Positions 1 to 5,386 of a DNA stretch of 6,880 bases are shown piece after piece; position 1 is the stretch's first letter, and each line of letters begins with the position of its first letter. The translations under genes were made by a program, and so were the position numbers. The DNA comes from Candidatus Fermentithermobacillaceae bacterium UBA3907 (GTDB lineage Bacteria > Bacillota > Sulfobacillia > Fermentithermobacillales > Fermentithermobacillaceae), in contig DGFF01000007.1 in NCBI GenBank assembly GCA_002391545.1, positions 1-6,880 of the forward strand, written 5' to 3'. The notes under the pieces were generated by a model that was not told where the DNA came from, ran no database searches, and worked only from the letters and a program-made list of their open reading frames with translations.

Positions 1-2
1 CT

Positions 3-1379
3 AGTAGTTTCGACCACGTATCCATCGTAGGATTCCTTCTGGCTGGAGTTTGGAGCATGTTTACAGTAGCGGCTATGGTATGTGCCCTTCCTATGTTCTT
101 GTGTCCTTTGTTCTTAGGGAAAATCTTCAGCTGGTTGCCGTTTTTAGTCCTTCGAGGCATGACATGGGTAGGGCGCTTAACAGCTGCGCTGCCTTTTGCG
201 TCTTTTTCTTTTCCTGCGCCCAAGGCGGCGCAAATTTTGTCGTACTACGGCATAATTTTTGTGCTTTTTAGCATATTTGACGAGAAGAATAATGGCCTAG
301 TCACGGGAAGAGATAGGGCTAGAACTGTGAGTTCCTGCAGCCGTAGCGGTCAAAGGAATGCTATGTGGCGAGACATGTGGTCAACGGTTTCTTGGAAGTA
401 CGTAAATATATTAGTTCTTTCCGCCATTTTGTTCGTGAGCGTTTTTACCCAGTACTACTTCATACAGCCCCAAGTAGTGTTTTTGAGCGTAGGTCAAGGA
501 GATTCTGCCGTAGTCCGTTTCAAAAGGAGCGTAATTGTAATAGATACAGGGACGGAAGATGCTGCTCGCAGGGTCCTTATCCCTTATCTCAAGAAAACCG
601 GGGTAGGGCACATCGATCTGTGCGTACTTTCCCATTTGGACGCAGATCATGCAGGTGGGATAAATCTTCTCTGCAAAACTTTTGACGTCAACGAGGTGAT
701 GACGTGCCCAGGGAGTCGAGATGCAGTTGTTCAACTGATTCAAGGTAACGGAAAATCAGGCAAAAGGCATGGAGTTTCAGAGGTGCCAAGGGTGATAGAA
801 GCACACGCAGGGCAGGTATACGAGGGCAATCAGACAACTATGACGGTGGTTTACCCTGGCAGATCAGATTACACAGGTAGTTTTAGCAATGAAGATTCTC
901 TCGTGTTTGCCCTGCAATTCCAGGGGTTTCCTATGTATTTTGAGTTTTGGGGGGACGCGCCAGGTAAAGCGGTAGCCACAATCATGGATCAAGTCTTTAG
1001 GGCAGGAGTTCCCATACAAGGAGGCTTAAGAAATGGCGATTTCGTAGGTGACCTCCCCATGGTTCCGATTATCAAAGTTCCTCATCACGGCAGCTGCGAA
1101 TCCCTCATACACGGGTTCTACCAAAGGCTTTCAGGCCCATCTTCAGATGGGGCATCCCCGGCAGGCGTTGCGGTCATATCAGTAGGACCCAACCCGTACG
1201 GCCACCCGTCCTTCAGCGTCATAGAAGCGGCAGGAAACGCCGGATTCAAAGTCATGCGTACCGACTCGTGCGGCGCCATCACCATCTGTAGAAGCATGGG
1301 GACGGTTCTCGTGCTTCCGTACCACAGCGAAAAATCTTTTCATTTAGGAACATATGTGCCATTATGGCGTCGTTTTTAG
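3..1379 (+). CDS. comEC: ComEC/Rec2 DNA-uptake channel protein, C-terminal part (5' end outside window)
   Basis: Membrane protein that forms the channel carrying single-stranded DNA into the cell during natural transformation. The frame is open to the left edge, so the N-terminal half, with most of the competence domain, is missing; 458 residues remain. The first ~125 residues hold several hydrophobic segments (nt ~24-280). After a polar stretch of about 35 residues comes one more membrane helix (nt ~400-460), followed at once by a metallo-beta-lactamase-like domain. Its signatures are VGQGDS (nt 489-506), VIDTG (nt 537-551), the metal-binding HLDADH motif (nt 633-650), a GD near nt 954, KVPHHGS (nt ~1074-1094), and a closing NPYGHPS and RTDSCG region. 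In the family this domain lies outside the membrane and is thought to degrade the non-transported strand. All expected metal ligands are present, so the visible part looks intact. It stops at TAG 1377-1379. In Bacillus comEC also lies upstream of holA, which supports the call. Confidence 0.95.
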   Translation, partial: SSFDHVSIVGFLLAGVWSMFTVAAMVCALPMFLCPLFLGKIFSWLPFLVLRGMTWVGRLTAALPFASFSFPAPKAAQILSYYGIIFVLFSIFDEKNNGLVTGRDRARTVSSCSRSGQRNAMWRDMWSTVSWKYVNILVLSAILFVSVFTQYYFIQPQVVFLSVGQGDSAVVRFKRSVIVIDTGTEDAARRVLIPYLKKTGVGHIDLCVLSHLDADHAGGINLLCKTFDVNEVMTCPGSRDAVVQLIQGNGKSGKRHGVSEVPRVIEAHAGQVYEGNQTTMTVVYPGRSDYTGSFSNEDSLVFALQFQGFPMYFEFWGDAPGKAVATIMDQVFRAGVPIQGGLRNGDFVGDLPMVPIIKVPHHGSCESLIHGFYQRLSGPSSDGASPAGVAVISVGPNPYGHPSFSVIEAAGNAGFKVMRTDSCGAITICRSMGTVLVLPYHSEKSFHLGTYVPLWRRF

Positions 1380-1477
1380 TATGGAAGTGCATCTATGAGA
1401 AAGCCAGAAGATTCTTAGCAGGTATTTTTGGAAGGTACAGGGATAGATCTGCTAGAATGGTACTAGGCAAGTACTGA
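1364..1477 (+). CDS. possible 37-residue basic protein overlapping the comEC stop
   Basis: An ATG at 1364 opens a 37-codon frame that overlaps the last 16 bases of comEC in another frame and ends at TGA 1475-1477. The predicted peptide begins MASFLVWKCIYEKARRF. It has a short hydrophobic start and a strongly basic body (seven Arg and three Lys). No convincing ribosome binding site is seen; the nearest purine run, AGGAA, is about 13 bases upstream. Bacillus has a small unrelated gene, yqzM, between comEC and holA, so a small gene here would not be surprising, but this peptide does not resemble YqzM. It may be chance: the putative promoter of the next gene lies inside it. I do not recognise a family. 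Confidence 0.2.
   Translation: MASFLVWKCIYEKARRFLAGIFGRYRDRSARMVLGKY
1428..1458 (+). promoter_or_regulatory. putative promoter (extended -10) for the VanW-family gene
   Basis: TAGAAT at 1453-1458 matches five of six -10 consensus bases and is preceded by TGC, giving an extended -10 element. TTGGAA at 1428-1433 is a four-of-six -35 match at a long 19-base spacing. Transcription would start near 1465, leaving a leader of about 65 bases. This would give the downstream gene expression separate from comEC. The call rests on consensus matching only. Confidence 0.35.
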
Positions 1478-1486
1478 AATACATAG

Positions 1487-1503
1487 GTGACCTAGAGTGA
1501 CCT
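1487..1503 (+). repeat. GTGACCT direct repeat, 10-base period
   Basis: GTGACCT occurs at 1487-1493 and again at 1497-1503, one helical turn apart, in the presumed leader just before the ribosome binding site of the VanW gene. The first copy is also part of a small palindrome (AGGTGACCT). Two sites on the same face of the helix could be an operator, but the element is short and chance is possible. Confidence 0.3.
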
Positions 1504-1530
1504 GAATTTTAAACAGTGGGGTGTTGTGCT

Positions 1531-2763
1531 ATGGGAAAGGGAAGTAAACGCCGAATCTTGAACACATTAGTCGCGGCAAGTTTACTACTAGCTGCGTCTT
1601 TGTTCTTGACCTCGTGTGCAAAAGAAGACGTCGTAGGAAGCAACGTGTGGGCTTTTGGTATCCCCTTGGGAGGCCTTTCAAAAGAAGAAGCCGCGTCTGC
1701 AATCGAAAAGCGCCTCGCTGAAATAAGTAAGAACCCCCTAGTATTTAAAGCGGGCGAAGTATCGTACGAAGTCTCGCAGGAAGACTTGAAGGTAGTACCC
1801 GATGTGAGCCAGATAGTCGAGGAACTTTCTGAATCTATACAGCCCCGATCAAGCCTCACTCCTACGTTTATTTACAGAAAAGGCGATAAGTGTTACTTGG
1901 CAAGCATGCCGCCTTTAGAAAGCCCTGATCTAGACGAGGTGATCCAGAGAGTTGCCGAGAACTTGTGCAAAGAACCTCTCCCGCAACGCTACGGATTCTC
2001 AGAGTTCGATTTAGTCATTCTTCCTGAAGAAAAGGGCCAAAAAGTTACAGCCCAGAATGTACTAGAAGCCCTCAGATTTATGGAAGGGAACGTAGTTGAC
2101 GTGTCATATGAGGAAATCGATCCGCCTTTGAGCGCGGACCTAGAACCTCTTAGCCTGATCGCGTCCCACGAGACTGAATATGATATAGAGGACACTGACA
2201 GAAACGTTAACCTAGCCCTAGCTGCTCAAGCGGTGCACGGTTATGTCCTTGAGCCAGGCGAAACGTACAGTTTTAACCAAACCGCAGGGGAGAGATCGGT
2301 AGAAAGAGGTTACAGATATGCAGATGTAGTCGTAGGAAACCAACTTGTGCCAGATATAGGCGGTGGCATATGCCAGGTGACCACGACTTTGTTCAATGCG
2401 GCTGCCAAATGTGGGCTGAGCTTCCCTGAGGTGCATACTCACGGAATACCTGTGGAATACGCAGAGCCGGGCACAGATGCTGCGGTAGCCTGGGACTATA
2501 TGGATCTGAAGGTGAAGAACAATACAGATGGCCCCATTGTGTTTGGTGCCTGGGTCGAGGATGGGAAAGTGACAGTGCGGGTGTTTGGAAGACCTCTAGA
2601 CAGCACATACGAACTAGAACCTGTGACCCTAGAAACGTACCCGCAAGAAGGCATGAATCCGGGGCTTTTAGTTGAAACGTATCTGGTGGAAAAGAAAGAT
2701 GGTCAAGTAGTTAGCAAGAGGCTCATAGGTGTGTCTCGATATCAGCCAAGCTATCCCAAATAG
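1531..2763 (+). CDS. VanW-family lipoprotein with peptidoglycan-binding-like N-terminal region
   Basis: Predicted exported lipoprotein of 410 residues. A basic start (KGSKRR) and hydrophobic stretch lead to the lipobox LTSC, with the lipidated Cys at residue 29, so the protein should be anchored to the outer face of the membrane. The next ~170 residues have the VWAFGIPLGGLSKEEA pattern followed by a second alpha/beta segment (around EEKGQKVTAQNVLEALR), as in the putative peptidoglycan-binding domain (PG_binding_4 type) usually found before VanW. The VanW domain spans about 215-355, with LEPGETYSFNQTAGER and the hallmark IGGGICQVTTTLFNAA. The last ~30 residues (ETYLVEKKDGQVVSKRL) look like part of a G5-like strand. 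VanW takes its name from vancomycin-resistance clusters, but its biochemical role is not established and most family members lie outside them; no van genes are visible here. ATG 1531 is chosen because GTGGGGTG (1516-1523) acts as the ribosome binding site seven bases upstream. An in-frame GTG at 1516 is part of that site, and a start there would add five residues. Confidence 0.9.
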   Translation: MGKGSKRRILNTLVAASLLLAASLFLTSCAKEDVVGSNVWAFGIPLGGLSKEEAASAIEKRLAEISKNPLVFKAGEVSYEVSQEDLKVVPDVSQIVEELSESIQPRSSLTPTFIYRKGDKCYLASMPPLESPDLDEVIQRVAENLCKEPLPQRYGFSEFDLVILPEEKGQKVTAQNVLEALRFMEGNVVDVSYEEIDPPLSADLEPLSLIASHETEYDIEDTDRNVNLALAAQAVHGYVLEPGETYSFNQTAGERSVERGYRYADVVVGNQLVPDIGGGICQVTTTLFNAAAKCGLSFPEVHTHGIPVEYAEPGTDAAVAWDYMDLKVKNNTDGPIVFGAWVEDGKVTVRVFGRPLDSTYELEPVTLETYPQEGMNPGLLVETYLVEKKDGQVVSKRLIGVSRYQPSYPK

Positions 2764-2823
2764 GTGCGGCTGGCAAGTTGGATAATTGTAGGATGATTAT
2801 GGGAATGGCCGGCATTAAGAATT

Positions 2824-2840
2824 AGGAGTGAAGGTCTACG
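2824..2840 (+). promoter_or_regulatory. strong ribosome binding site facing an ACG codon, upstream of holA
   Basis: AGGAGTG at 2824-2830 is the best Shine-Dalgarno in the vanW-holA gap and is followed seven bases later by ACG (2838-2840), in frame with holA. The first in-frame ATG (2889) is about 58 bases further on and has only a weak site (ATAGG) before it. The site therefore points to a start at 2838, non-canonical as read. A GTG inside the site (2828) opens only a seven-codon frame ending at 2851. Confidence 0.5.
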
Positions 2841-2888
2841 TTAGCCCTTGAAGCGGAAAAAGAGATCAAATCAGGGAAAATAGGTTCT

Positions 2889-3854
2889 ATGTACTTGGTC
2901 TATGGTGAGGAAGCGTACTGGCACGATAGGATTATTAACCTTTTGTCTGAACATTTCGGTGATGGGGCTGAGAACCTAGCGGCAGATGAAGTTACATGGT
3001 CCCAGATACGCGAACTTCTAAGCCAGCCATCATTCTTTGGGCCCAGACTGTGGGTTGTACGTAGCGCCAAAGATCTTTTCAACCAGCCTGATGATGGGTG
3101 GGTTCATACTATTGCGCCGGGGAACTGCTTACTCCTTTCTTCAGTTACAAAAGAAAACCCTGCGCCCAAGGGTTTCAACAAACTCCTAAAAGATGTAGGC
3201 GGAAAGGTGATTCAAGCGTCTCAACCTACTTTTCGTGAAGCATCTTCATGGGTTCAGAACAAGCTCAAAGAAGATGGTTACACAATAACCAAGGAAGGTT
3301 TAGAGAGTTTAATTCTCATAGTAGGGAGGAGCATCGAGCGATTGGAGAAGGAAGTGGAGAAACTAGAGTTATACGTTTCCCAACCTTCCGACTCTGAAAG
3401 AGAATCCTTAGAGAAAAAGATGACTCCACCTAAAAGGATCACAGCATCGCATGTTCTTGAATGTGTTTCTCCCGATCCAGAGATGGACACCTTTGGCCTG
3501 GTAGATGCTGTGGCTATGAGAAACACGAAGAAGGTTTTTTCGGAACTGGAGGAATTGCTAGGAAGAGGCGTAAGCCCAATTTTCATCATCGCGGTCCTCG
3601 GTTCTCACTTTGGGCTCATGTGGAGGACCAAAGAAGCGGGACTTAGAGGGGTGCCCAAGGATTCTCTAGGCAAGGAACTGGGTGTTCACCCGTACGCCGC
3701 TAAAAAAGCGTCAACCCAGTCGGCAAACTGGACATTCCCTCAAATGGAGCGCGCTATCTGCGCGCTTTGCGACGTAGACGAAGCCATCAAGTCAGGGAAG
3801 ATAGACCCGATCTCTGCCATGGATTATGTCTTGATGGAAATTCTCGAAGGGTGA
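2889..3854 (+). CDS. holA: DNA polymerase III delta subunit (clamp loader)
   Basis: Delta subunit of the clamp-loader complex, which opens the sliding beta clamp and loads it on primed DNA at the replication fork. From ATG 2889 it is 321 residues. The family opening YLVYGEEAYW falls at residues 2-11. RSIERLEKEVEKLELY (148-163) matches the helical region after the AAA+-like core. The C-terminal collar domain shows FGLVDAVAMRNTKKVF (202-217), the LGVHPYAAKKA motif (264-274) and DVDEAIKSGKID (295-306). Known HolA proteins have 14-20 residues before the YxxYG motif, so the start at 2889 looks too short. The frame is open back to 2832, and translation from ACG 2838 would add LALEAEKEIKSGKIGS-type sequence, a good fit, giving 338 residues. 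No canonical start lies in that extension. The gene is probably transcribed with the VanW gene 125 bases upstream and converges with rpsT, as in Bacillus. Confidence 0.95.
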   Translation: MYLVYGEEAYWHDRIINLLSEHFGDGAENLAADEVTWSQIRELLSQPSFFGPRLWVVRSAKDLFNQPDDGWVHTIAPGNCLLLSSVTKENPAPKGFNKLLKDVGGKVIQASQPTFREASSWVQNKLKEDGYTITKEGLESLILIVGRSIERLEKEVEKLELYVSQPSDSERESLEKKMTPPKRITASHVLECVSPDPEMDTFGLVDAVAMRNTKKVFSELEELLGRGVSPIFIIAVLGSHFGLMWRTKEAGLRGVPKDSLGKELGVHPYAAKKASTQSANWTFPQMERAICALCDVDEAIKSGKIDPISAMDYVLMEILEG

Positions 3855-3893
3855 CTGTTTGACGTGATGCCATTTTCGGTAGGAAATTAGGCT

Positions 3894-3934
3894 AACAGGG
3901 CCTTGATCGCTGACTACCTACAAGGCCCCCTGTT
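3894..3934. terminator. stem-loop between convergent holA and rpsT, probable bidirectional terminator
   Basis: AACAGGGCCTTG (3894-3905) pairs with CAAGGCCCCCTGTT (3921-3934): eight GC-rich pairs, a two-base CC bulge, then four more pairs, with a 15-base loop. It lies 40 bases after the holA stop and just after the rpsT stop, where termination is needed from both directions. The tails are only moderately T-rich (CCTGTTATAG on the plus side, GCCTAATTT on the minus side), so termination strength is uncertain. Confidence 0.65.
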
Positions 3935-3938
3935 CCTG

Positions 3939-4190
3939 TTATAGCTTTGCAGCTAACCTAGACTTGTACCTTGCACCAGTATTGGGCTTGAGCACGCCCT
4001 TTGAAACTGCCCTGTCTATCTCTGATTGGGCCCTTCTGTAGGCTTGGATTTTTTCTTCCTCATCCCCTGATTCGACGGCCCTCTCGAACTTACGCATATA
4101 GGTTCGGACCCGAGACTTGACGGACTTGTTCCGCTGCCTGCGTTTCTCCGAACGTTCTATATCTTTTATGCTGGATTTGATATTGGCCAC
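3939..4190 (-). CDS. rpsT: 30S ribosomal protein S20
   Basis: Small basic protein that binds 16S rRNA early in assembly of the 30S subunit. The 83-residue product starts VANIKSSIKDIERSEKRR (the GTG is read as Met) and has the helical, Lys/Arg-rich pattern of S20, including RNKSVKSRVRTYMRKFE and the closing NTGARYKSRLAAKL. The length fits the family (about 85-90). The start is the GTG at 4190-4188, because GGAGGTGAT (4203-4195) places GGAGG eight bases before it and S20 proteins normally begin MANIKS. Upstream ATGs, including one at 4196, overlap or precede the ribosome binding site and would add residues foreign to the family. The gene faces holA and appears to have its own promoter. Confidence 0.96.
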   Translation of the reverse strand: MANIKSSIKDIERSEKRRQRNKSVKSRVRTYMRKFERAVESGDEEEKIQAYRRAQSEIDRAVSKGVLKPNTGARYKSRLAAKL

Positions 4191-4194
4191 GGAC

Positions 4195-4203
4195 ATCACC
4201 TCC
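4195..4203 (-). promoter_or_regulatory. rpsT ribosome binding site that decides the GTG start
   Basis: The minus strand reads GGAGGTGAT, nearly perfect complementarity to the 16S rRNA 3' end. GGAGG is eight bases from GTG 4190. The ATG at 4196-4194 lies within and directly against this site and so is an unlikely start. Confidence 0.8.
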
Positions 4204-4229
4204 ATTGAAACTTGTTGTAGCATCATAGG

Positions 4230-4258
4230 ATCTTATCATCAATATTACTCTAGGACAA
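4230..4258 (-). promoter_or_regulatory. putative rpsT promoter
   Basis: On the minus strand TTGTCC (4258-4253) and TAAGAT (4235-4230) each match four of six bases of the sigma-A -35 and -10 consensus, at the ideal 17-base spacing. Transcription would start near 4223, giving a leader of about 30 bases with the strong ribosome binding site. The remaining gap up to 4388 shows no gene; a TATAAT on the minus strand at 4382-4377 has no matching -35. Confidence 0.4.
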
Positions 4259-4388
4259 GGGATTCCGCAAACCTTGTGGCCCTATTAGGTTGTAACGGTA
4301 GCGGGTTGAAACTGCAATACGTTGGCAGGTAACACGCTAAGCATAGCCCATTATGGAGGCGTAACGCAAAGGGTGCATTATACAACAC

Positions 4389-4423
4389 AGCGTGGTACCT
4401 AGGCACGAGTACAGGTGCACGCT
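4389..4423 (-). terminator. weak inverted repeat at the end of the SPOR-domain gene
   Basis: AGCGTG (4389-4394) pairs with CACGCT (4418-4423). Inside this, ACC can pair with GGT across a small internal loop. The outer arm touches the stop codon of the SPOR gene. No real T-run follows on the minus strand (GTGTTGTAT), so it may be only a weak terminator or chance. Confidence 0.25.
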
Positions 4424-5300
4424 ACAAATCTTTCAGTTTCTGATTGTATGTGTCTACCGTTTTTATGAACTGGATCATGGCGTTTACAGGGCTGGCATTA
4501 GGGTTCCCTTGAACTTTTTTGGCCTCTTCAATTGCTTTTTCTATTTCAACTATAACTGCAAGGGCTTTACTGTGAAAAGGCTCGGCGTCAGAATCTGGGG
4601 TAACTTTTTCCAGGGAGGCTTTGGCTGATTCAATATCCTTTTGAACTGCGCTCAGATCTGCCTTTATTTGGCTACCCAGATAGTAAGAATCCCAAAAATC
4701 TATCAGAGAAGCCATGGCTTTTTCGGCTGCTTCAAAAGCCTGCTTCACTGCTTCGACAGTTTTCTGGTCCCCTGGTATCGTAAAGGTTTTGGACTCTACA
4801 TCAAAAGTAGTTACGTAAAGATGTTCATCCTCCTTTAACAATCCTAGTAGTTTTGGCTTGGCCGCTCCTGCAAATCTAGACGCCGAATCTCTTGAGCCTG
4901 TGATGCAGCAAAGCACCCTATACAGAGGGTCCGGGCTTATTACGGCTGCGGACACACCTTTTTCAATTGCCATGTTCACAGCTCTATCTGCGTATTCCCG
5001 AGTTGAATAAGCGCCAAGCTGGGCGATGTGCATAGACAGGGGTTTTAGAGTTACTTGAGCCGACGCAGTTGAATTTCCTGTTGAATCGCCTGGAGGAGGT
5101 TCTTCATCTGGTGGAGGGACAGGTTCCTGAGAAGTGCCGGTTCCTTCTGGTTCCGCACCGTTGAAGGGGCCCCGTTCAAGCCACGAAGCCAGGAAATATT
5201 TGCCTGTAGCGTACCCTAAACCTACCATTACCACAGCCAACACGAGGACCTTCACGATCCCAGATGAAACCTTCTGTTTCTTCTTGCGAGTTCTTCTCAC
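4422..5300 (-). CDS. membrane-anchored SPOR-domain protein, SpoIIB-like by position
   Basis: Predicted bitopic membrane protein of 292 residues. A very basic cytoplasmic start (RRTRKKKQK) precedes one transmembrane helix (about 14-32). A Pro/Glu/Gly-rich linker (about 42-82) then reaches into the wall. A SPOR domain follows (about 88-155): LSMHIAQLGAYSTREYADRA fits its first strand and helix, and PLYRVLCCITGSRDSASRFA its last strand and helix. SPOR domains bind glycan strands lacking stem peptides at division septa and in sporulating cells. Unlike most SPOR proteins, about 135 further residues follow, mostly charged helix (178-292, with repeated Glu/Lys/Ala) that may form a bundle or coiled coil. 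GTG 5300 is the start: GAGAGGTG (5315-5308) lies seven bases upstream and no better ATG is in frame. It follows folC by 86 bases, and in Bacillus spoIIB follows folC, so a role in septal wall handling during sporulation or division is plausible, though only inferred. Confidence 0.8.
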   Translation of the reverse strand: MRRTRKKKQKVSSGIVKVLVLAVVMVGLGYATGKYFLASWLERGPFNGAEPEGTGTSQEPVPPPDEEPPPGDSTGNSTASAQVTLKPLSMHIAQLGAYSTREYADRAVNMAIEKGVSAAVISPDPLYRVLCCITGSRDSASRFAGAAKPKLLGLLKEDEHLYVTTFDVESKTFTIPGDQKTVEAVKQAFEAAEKAMASLIDFWDSYYLGSQIKADLSAVQKDIESAKASLEKVTPDSDAEPFHSKALAVIVEIEKAIEEAKKVQGNPNASPVNAMIQFIKTVDTYNQKLKDL

Positions 5301-5360
5301 GGGTACACACCTCTCGCTGGGATACCATTTTTGATTGCTGTTTCCGATATTTTCTTTTTC

Positions 5361-5382
5361 AATCTAACTAGTACTACAGATT
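5361..5382. repeat. short A/T-rich inverted repeat after folC
   Basis: AATCT (5361-5365) and AGATT (5378-5382) are inverted around 12 bases containing ACTAGT, a few bases after the folC stop in the 86-base gap before the SPOR gene. The arms are too short and A/T-rich for a terminator, and no T-run follows on the minus strand, so readthrough from folC into the SPOR gene is expected. No clear promoter is seen in this gap. Confidence 0.2.
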
Positions 5383-5386
5383 ACAC

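Noticed and set aside
1516..1530. GTG 1516 as the start of the VanW-family gene
   Set aside because: The GTG belongs to the GTGGGGTG ribosome binding site that serves ATG 1531; no good site lies ahead of 1516.
1509..1859. 116-codon minus-strand frame opposite the VanW gene
   Set aside because: It is antisense to a well-supported gene, and its Ser-rich composition is typical of a shadow frame.
4377..4382. TATAAT on the minus strand as a second rpsT promoter
   Set aside because: No acceptable -35 hexamer at 16-18 bases and no TGn extension.
4197..4421. Possible tRNA or structured RNA in the gap between rpsT and the SPOR gene
   Set aside because: A GGTTGAAACTGC stretch looks slightly like a T-loop, but no acceptor stem, anticodon arm or CCA end could be assembled. 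The reading frames present are shorter than 20 codons or shadow rpsT.
4392..4838. Plus-strand frames opposite the SPOR gene
   Set aside because: Phe/Cys-rich translations with no family resemblance; they mirror the Lys/Glu/Ala-rich helical region on the other strand.
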